Of a stretch of 44,176 nt of DNA, positions 39,934-44,176 are shown piece after piece. Position 1 is the stretch's first letter; each line of letters begins with the position of its first letter. The notes under the pieces were generated by a model that was not told the origin of the DNA, ran no database searches, and worked only from the letters and a program-made list of their open reading frames with translations. Made by a program: the position numbers and the translations under genes. The stretch lies in assembly GCA_030616475.1 (NCBI GenBank), contig JAUWXF010000013.1:1-44176 (forward strand). The letters are read 5' to 3'. This stretch comes from Desulfobacterales bacterium. Its GTDB lineage: Bacteria > Desulfobacterota > Desulfobacteria > Desulfobacterales > C00003060.

Positions 39934-40343
39934 ACACTCAGTCCCAGACTAAGACTATGCTGCCTATTCCCGGCAATTCCGTTCACATTTGTGGGTCATT
40001 CTCTCCATGTGTTCCGAAGCATTCCGCGGAAATCAGGCGGGACAGTAAAACCGGCGGAAGGTAGCGGATCAAAGTTTCCAAATGATGAAGGTGCGAGCGA
40101 GTTACATCGGCCCCGAGTCATGCGTTCACGACCGTAAGATTGTGGGTGAAGCGTCGGCAGGGAAAGTGTGCGAAACCTGAGAGGGCGTATTGCACGAACA
40201 ACCTAAGGGATATCGTCGCTCGGCGATATGCAAAAGATGTCGAAATGTTCGGGTATGATTTTTGATTTCCTAAGCCACTGGTGCTTAGGGCCACCATACT
40301 CTCAGGTATCTCGAAAATGCGCAAATTCGTATAAGGAATCAGT
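39934..40343. other. 410-bp spacer with a possible gene remnant
   Basis: No intact gene. Hairpins ATATCGTCG-CTC-GGCGATAT (about 40210-40229) and CCTAAGC...GCTTAGG (about 40270-40290) are visible. One frame near its middle looks like the end of a sulfotransferase (see the separate entry). Composition is more GC-rich than the adjacent glycosyltransferase genes. I found no match to intron or RNA motifs I know. Confidence 0.45.
40188..40265 (+). pseudogene. Possible sulfotransferase C-terminal remnant
   Basis: The frame ending at TGA 40263-40265 reads AYCTNNLRDIVARRYAKDVE followed by MFGYDF. This resembles the closing segment of bacterial sulfotransferases, in which RYAxDxExFGY is common. No upstream sulfotransferase motifs remain in the same frame. 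The call rests on about 20 residues. Confidence 0.35.
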
Positions 40344-41339
40344 ATGAACAATATTCATAACGCAAATCTGTCCAAAAAACCGGCTGTGAGTGTTATTGTC
40401 CCTACTTATAATAGAGCTAATTTACTACCAAGAGCCATCAAGAGCGTTCTAAATCAAACCTTTACTAATTTTGAGCTAATTATCGTAGATGACGGCTCTA
40501 CTGACAACACGCTTGAGATCGTTAGACACTTTAATAATAGAAGAATCAGGTGCATAAGCCATGATCATACCAAAGGAGGTAGCGCTGCCCGAAACACTGG
40601 CATTAATGCTTCCAGATCTGAGTATGTTGCTTTCCTGGATTCAGATGACGAGTGGTTGCCGGCAAAATTAAATAAACAACTGAATTTATATGAAACAAGC
40701 TCAGAGAAAGTCGGGCTTGTTTATACATGGCTAGTGCATGTCTTTGATGACGGACGCATTTCGCATAGTACGTCACGTTACAAAGGCCGCATATATAAAG
40801 AACTACTATTGAAGAACGTAGTCGGTAGTGCTTCTTCTGCAATTATAAGGAGAAAGGTTCTTTCTTACGTGAAAGGATTCGATGAAAGTCTTCCCGCACG
40901 GCAGGATATGGATTTATGGTTGAGGATATCTGAACACTTTGATGTTGATGTGGTCCCCGAGGTCCTAGTGAGGATTTATCACCGCCACGGCTGTAGGAGA
41001 ATAAGTTCCAGTAAGAATAATCTCTTGAGTGCGAGGGACTTATTCTACCAAAAGCACAAGGATCGATTGCTAAAAGGTGGGGTTGCACATTTGCACCTGT
41101 GCGATATCGGGCAGTTTTACCGCGAATATTTCGACGACACGTCTAAGTTACGTCGTTACTTTTTCGAGGCCATTAGAGTAAGGCCAAAGTCGTGTCTTCC
41201 TTATTTTCTCCTTTTGAGCACTTTATTACCTAAATCAGTATACAACACATTGCGATCCGTTAAGCGAAAAACTGAATTGGGAGCTACCAATCGCTTACGC
41301 AAAGACGGAGTCATGCCCTGGCATCGGCACGTGAGCTAG
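40344..41339 (+). CDS. Glycosyltransferase family 2
   Basis: A 331-aa GT-A enzyme: VSVIVPTYNRANLLPRAIKS, LIIVDDGSTDNTLEIV, KGGSAARNTGINAS and the DxD in FLDSDDEWLPAKL, followed by LPARQDMDLWLRISEHFDV. This is the ordinary WcaA-like layout with complete catalytic motifs. Donor unknown. Confidence 0.92.
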   Translation: MNNIHNANLSKKPAVSVIVPTYNRANLLPRAIKSVLNQTFTNFELIIVDDGSTDNTLEIVRHFNNRRIRCISHDHTKGGSAARNTGINASRSEYVAFLDSDDEWLPAKLNKQLNLYETSSEKVGLVYTWLVHVFDDGRISHSTSRYKGRIYKELLLKNVVGSASSAIIRRKVLSYVKGFDESLPARQDMDLWLRISEHFDVDVVPEVLVRIYHRHGCRRISSSKNNLLSARDLFYQKHKDRLLKGGVAHLHLCDIGQFYREYFDDTSKLRRYFFEAIRVRPKSCLPYFLLLSTLLPKSVYNTLRSVKRKTELGATNRLRKDGVMPWHRHVS

Positions 41340-41491
41340 TTCATTTCAAAATCTTCTATGGGTCCTAGATCAAAGGCTTGGCGAGTCCACACGCTGCTGT
41401 GCGCCTTTGAATTTGCCCGTAACCTTTCAAACGCTCCAACTACTTGTTTCCAAGAACCTCGCTAAGGAAGGGATAGATTCTACCAGAGATA

Positions 41492-42697
41492 ATGCAACGC
41501 ATTTCAGTTTGGTTTATAACAGGACCGCTTCCACCACGTTTTTCAGGTGCTGGGAAAAATGATCTTCTGCTCGCTCCTCATTGCATAAAGCATGGGCTCG
41601 ACATTACCTTAGTAGCCCCCCGTTACCCCGGTGATGCAGCAAGCGAAACAATAGGTAACGTCAAAGTACTTCGTATACCCAGAAAGGAACGCTCTTTTCG
41701 CATTTTGGCCCCCCTAAGTCTTATAAAGCACCTTTATTTTAACCCGCCGCCCGATCTCATTAGAATGCGTGGGTTTTCTTTTTCACTCGCCCTCACAGTC
41801 TTTCTTCTGAAAATATTCTTTCCAAGGATAAAAATTGTGGTTCAACCCGCGATGTTTGGGGGTGACGATCCTGTTTCAATTAGGAAAAAAAGGGGAGGAT
41901 TCTTTGTAAAACGCCAGCTAATGAACGTTGATGCTATTTTTTCTATGAACCAACTTTTTAGAGAGTCTTTTCTAAGATGTGGTTTTCCAGAGAATAGGAT
42001 TTACATGGTACACAATCCAGTCGATATAGAGAACTTTTATCCCGTGGCAAAAGAAGTCCGCATACGGTTACGCCGCCAACTTGGCCTACCCGAAGAGGGA
42101 TTTATTATGACTACATTGGGAATCTTTCATTCCCGAAAGAATCAATCACTCATAACGCAAGCATTCATAAAATTCCTATCAGACGGGATAGGCGAAAACA
42201 CATATCTAGTCCATGTCGGCCCGACAGCTAAAGATCTACCTGTATTAGGCCGGCCAGATGCAGTTGAAAAGGCGGCAAAGGAGGAAGCAAGGCTGAATGC
42301 CGTAATGAGAAAAAGCCGGTATTCCCAAAATGTACTTACGATGGGGCATCGCGAAAATCCCGCACCTTATCTCCAGGCATCGGACTTGTTTGTACACGCT
42401 TCAACCAAGGAGGGGGAGGCAAATGTTATTAATGAAGCACTGGCCTGTGGCCTTCCATGCTTAGTGCCAGATACACCTCCATACCGTACACAAGCCCCAT
42501 CTTCATGCGCATATAGATTTTCACCCGGAGACGCTAAGGCATTGTCAAATGGGATGAAACTACTTATTTCAGACAAGGCTCTTCGTGTATCTATGGCTAA
42601 ATCAGCAATTGACCACATTCTTATTACAAGGACGCCAGACAAAGCGGCAGCATACTATGCGGAGCTCTTGAATCGTATTGCTCGCTTACCACGCTGA
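41492..42697 (+). CDS. Glycosyltransferase family 4
   Basis: A 401-aa GT-B enzyme: WFITGPLPPRFSGAGKNDLL at the N-terminus, DAIFSMNQLFRESF, MVHNPVDIENFYP, TTLGIFHSRKNQSLI, and the C-terminal donor site YLQASDLFVHASTKEGEANVINEALACGLPCLVPD with the EGEANVINEAL signature. No membrane segment. Confidence 0.92.
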   Translation: MQRISVWFITGPLPPRFSGAGKNDLLLAPHCIKHGLDITLVAPRYPGDAASETIGNVKVLRIPRKERSFRILAPLSLIKHLYFNPPPDLIRMRGFSFSLALTVFLLKIFFPRIKIVVQPAMFGGDDPVSIRKKRGGFFVKRQLMNVDAIFSMNQLFRESFLRCGFPENRIYMVHNPVDIENFYPVAKEVRIRLRRQLGLPEEGFIMTTLGIFHSRKNQSLITQAFIKFLSDGIGENTYLVHVGPTAKDLPVLGRPDAVEKAAKEEARLNAVMRKSRYSQNVLTMGHRENPAPYLQASDLFVHASTKEGEANVINEALACGLPCLVPDTPPYRTQAPSSCAYRFSPGDAKALSNGMKLLISDKALRVSMAKSAIDHILITRTPDKAAAYYAELLNRIARLPR

Positions 42698-42750
42698 TAT
42701 TGAAAACAATTTTGAGATATTGGCTACACCAAATTTAACTAAACATACAA

Positions 42751-43998
42751 ATGTTTCCTAGCCAAAGTAAATCTCGTAGGTATCCAGTAATATTCTTGAT
42801 ACTTTGCATCTATTGTTTAATTAGACCGATAGCGACCATATCCTTCTTTTCAACACATCATATACTTGGCGTTACCTTTTTGGAATTCTTCTCATTAAGC
42901 ACATCATATTTATTTCTTCTACTGATTTTGCTCCATTTAAGGGCCGTACGTCTCGATGGTGCCGGTCTATTCATTCTTTTTTTCTGTTTTTACTGCGCGC
43001 TCAGTGTGCTCTGGGGCTCACGTATACGAGAAGTTCTCAGGCTGATTCTGCCTGCGTTGGCCTTCTTCATGGTCCGAATAACAGTAAGGGAAGAATGGCA
43101 GATAAAACGTCTTCTTGTCTTAATGCTAATCGGTTACATATTACCTGTTCTTGGAAGCGCTTTGCTAATTAGCCTTGGCAAGTCAGTATACATGACCATA
43201 TATTTCACCGGACTTGAGCGATACACAGGAATGTATTTAAAAATACATTCACTTGCTCACGCTATGTTTATTTTTTCTACTATATTCTTGATCTACCTAA
43301 GTTTAGACGAGACGGCACAAGCCAAAAGACCATTTTTTATTTATTTCTGCTACTTGCTTAGTATTTTGGCCATCTATAATCTCTACTTCACATATACTAG
43401 GACTGTTTTTGTAGGCCTTACAATTCTCGTGTCTTGGTACCTGCTTGGTCGCCGAAGCTATAAACTGCTTGCAATCGCCCTATTAGTAATGGTCGTCATT
43501 GTTCTAACATCATCTCACTTTGAGACAATTTTTTATGATGTCTATGAGCCCCTTAGAGGCGAGACTGGAATGTCAAAAATGGGCAGTGGTCGTATAGGTG
43601 GATGGTCCAATATGATAACTACATTTAGCAACTTCTCTTTTGAGCTTAAAGCAATCGGATTCGGTGCCGGCGGCCTGCTGGGTAATTCGACCTTCAGCTT
43701 AGTTGACGGGCATAGTGATCTAATTTCATTACTATTTACCTTGGGTATCATAGGCTTTCTCCTTTATATGGCTCTCATCCTTAAACTCTTCCATAATATC
43801 GCCAAGTCCAATATGAAACGACTTTTGAAATATATTTCGCTGGGATTTTTATTCGCGGTTTTTGCTATGAACTTCGTAAGTAACAGTTACTTAGCCCGTT
43901 TTGAACTGGGCCAATACTTCTTTTTCTTTATTGGTATTTTCTCCGTGCTACGTGACATTTCGTATTCTAAAGCTTATCAAGGTACCCGCACTGCTTAA
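42751..43998 (+). CDS. O-antigen polymerase/ligase-like membrane protein (Wzy/WaaL)
   Basis: A 415-aa protein with about ten hydrophobic segments and a large loop around residues 255-310 (GRIGGWSNMITTFSNFSFE, GAGGLLGNSTFSLVDGHSDLIS). HSDLISLLFTLGIIGFLLY resembles the conserved segment of the O-antigen ligase/polymerase family. Family members either polymerise repeat units (Wzy) or join the glycan to lipid A (WaaL), and sequence alone does not separate them. It is AT-rich and is the last gene of the polysaccharide set. Confidence 0.82.
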   Translation: MFPSQSKSRRYPVIFLILCIYCLIRPIATISFFSTHHILGVTFLEFFSLSTSYLFLLLILLHLRAVRLDGAGLFILFFCFYCALSVLWGSRIREVLRLILPALAFFMVRITVREEWQIKRLLVLMLIGYILPVLGSALLISLGKSVYMTIYFTGLERYTGMYLKIHSLAHAMFIFSTIFLIYLSLDETAQAKRPFFIYFCYLLSILAIYNLYFTYTRTVFVGLTILVSWYLLGRRSYKLLAIALLVMVVIVLTSSHFETIFYDVYEPLRGETGMSKMGSGRIGGWSNMITTFSNFSFELKAIGFGAGGLLGNSTFSLVDGHSDLISLLFTLGIIGFLLYMALILKLFHNIAKSNMKRLLKYISLGFLFAVFAMNFVSNSYLARFELGQYFFFFIGIFSVLRDISYSKAYQGTRTA

Positions 43999-44073
43999 AT
44001 ACAAATACACTCACAAGTCTTTTCATGATTTGATATTCTTTTCCGGAGTATTATACAGACGGTCATAAATAAT

Positions 44074-44133
44074 TGCGCATGACATCTCCTTCTGCTATAC
44101 TTTTGTAGCAGGAAGGAGGTGGTATGATGCGCA
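44074..44133 (+). promoter_or_regulatory. Hairpin covering a ribosome site and start codon
   Basis: TGCGCAT...TCTCCTTCTGCTA (44074-44097) and TAGCAGGAAGGAGG...GATGCGCA (44106-44133) are imperfect inverted repeats around an 8-nt loop. The right arm contains the Shine-Dalgarno (AGGAAGGAGGT) and the ATG of the next ORF. A transcript entering from upstream would hide both, as known for several insertion sequences. Confidence 0.55.
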
Positions 44134-44176
44134 AGCTTGAGGTCAAGGATGCAGACATCATGCGAATTGCTGTACA
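44124..44176 (+). CDS. Start of a probable IS transposase (cut by window edge)
   Basis: Only 17 codons are visible: MMRKLEVKDADIMRIAV. A strong ribosome site (GGAAGGAGGT) precedes it, and it may start at ATG 44124 or 44127. The wording resembles N-termini of IS630-type helix-turn-helix transposases I recall, but the stretch is too short to be sure. It marks the right end of the polysaccharide locus. Confidence 0.35.
   Translation, partial: MMRKLEVKDADIMRIAV

Noticed and set aside
39934-40343. Group II intron or structured RNA in this spacer
   Set aside because: A few hairpins are present, but I could not find domain V, a reverse transcriptase or any RNA motif I know. A gene remnant explains part of it better.
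1-44176. tRNA, rRNA, riboswitch or classical intrinsic terminators
   Set aside because: None recognised on reading. The many hairpins lack the T-run expected of an intrinsic terminator, so I do not label them so.

Overview
The window reads as one long surface- or extracellular-polysaccharide locus. Every recognisable gene lies on the + strand. Family content points to a Gram-negative bacterium: an OPX export protein, a Wzc-like chain-length protein, an EpsB-type initiating transferase and sigma-54 activators. The dense intergenic palindromes, including a palindrome built on GACGGCTTCGTAAAAAGTCC, are what I would expect of a deltaproteobacterium (Desulfobacterota). That assignment is inference from style, because no rRNA or marker gene is present.

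Layout. Positions 1-5000 hold regulation: a lone receiver protein, a sigma-54 activator without a receiver, and a second sigma-54 activator whose receiver domain has lost its phosphorylation site. Positions 5001-10396 hold export and initiation: OPX, PCP, tyrosine kinase and polyprenyl-phosphate sugar-1-phosphate transferase. Positions 10397-15121 are a repeat-rich stretch with two four-helix-bundle genes and a broken GxxExxY gene around wecB and cysC. Positions 15122-21511 hold CDP-sugar synthesis (rfbF, rfbG, an RmlC-like epimerase, a second nucleotidyltransferase, a SAF-type oxidoreductase), with a beta-lactamase-fold gene inside. Positions 21548-24201 hold an ABC exporter (Wzm/Wzt). Positions 24312-32002 hold an unusual block: two paralogous PP-loop ATP-pyrophosphatase-like proteins around a CapA-like protein, then a GMC oxidoreductase, a four-cluster ferredoxin and an NrfD-like membrane protein. 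Positions 32333-43998 hold decoration and assembly: acetyltransferase, DUF5672 protein, sulfotransferase, six glycosyltransferases and a Wzy/ligase-like membrane protein. A probable insertion-sequence transposase begins at the right edge.

How the genes may work together. The initiating transferase loads the first sugar on the lipid carrier. Nucleotide sugars come from wecB (UDP-ManNAc) and the CDP-glucose branch. The glycosyltransferases extend the chain, CysC supplies PAPS to the sulfotransferase, and acetyl groups are added. Export could use Wzm/Wzt or a Wzy-type route with the OPX/PCP/kinase set. Both kinds of machinery are present and no flippase is seen, so the route is unresolved.

The most striking part is not a gene. 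The spacers are built from several families of small palindromic units. Some sit inside one another, with an uninterrupted copy elsewhere in the window serving as an empty-site comparison. One 41-bp unit splits a GxxExxY gene at a point where its removal restores the frame exactly. Other families keep a fixed loop while the stem sequence changes completely, with both arms changing together. The four small ORFs that sit in this repeat DNA belong to only two families, GxxExxY (PD-(D/E)XK-like) and the S23-like four-helix bundle. One is in a 537-bp segment bounded by 18-bp perfect inverted repeats. A heptanucleotide tandem repeat lies in the wecB reading frame and could make it phase variable.
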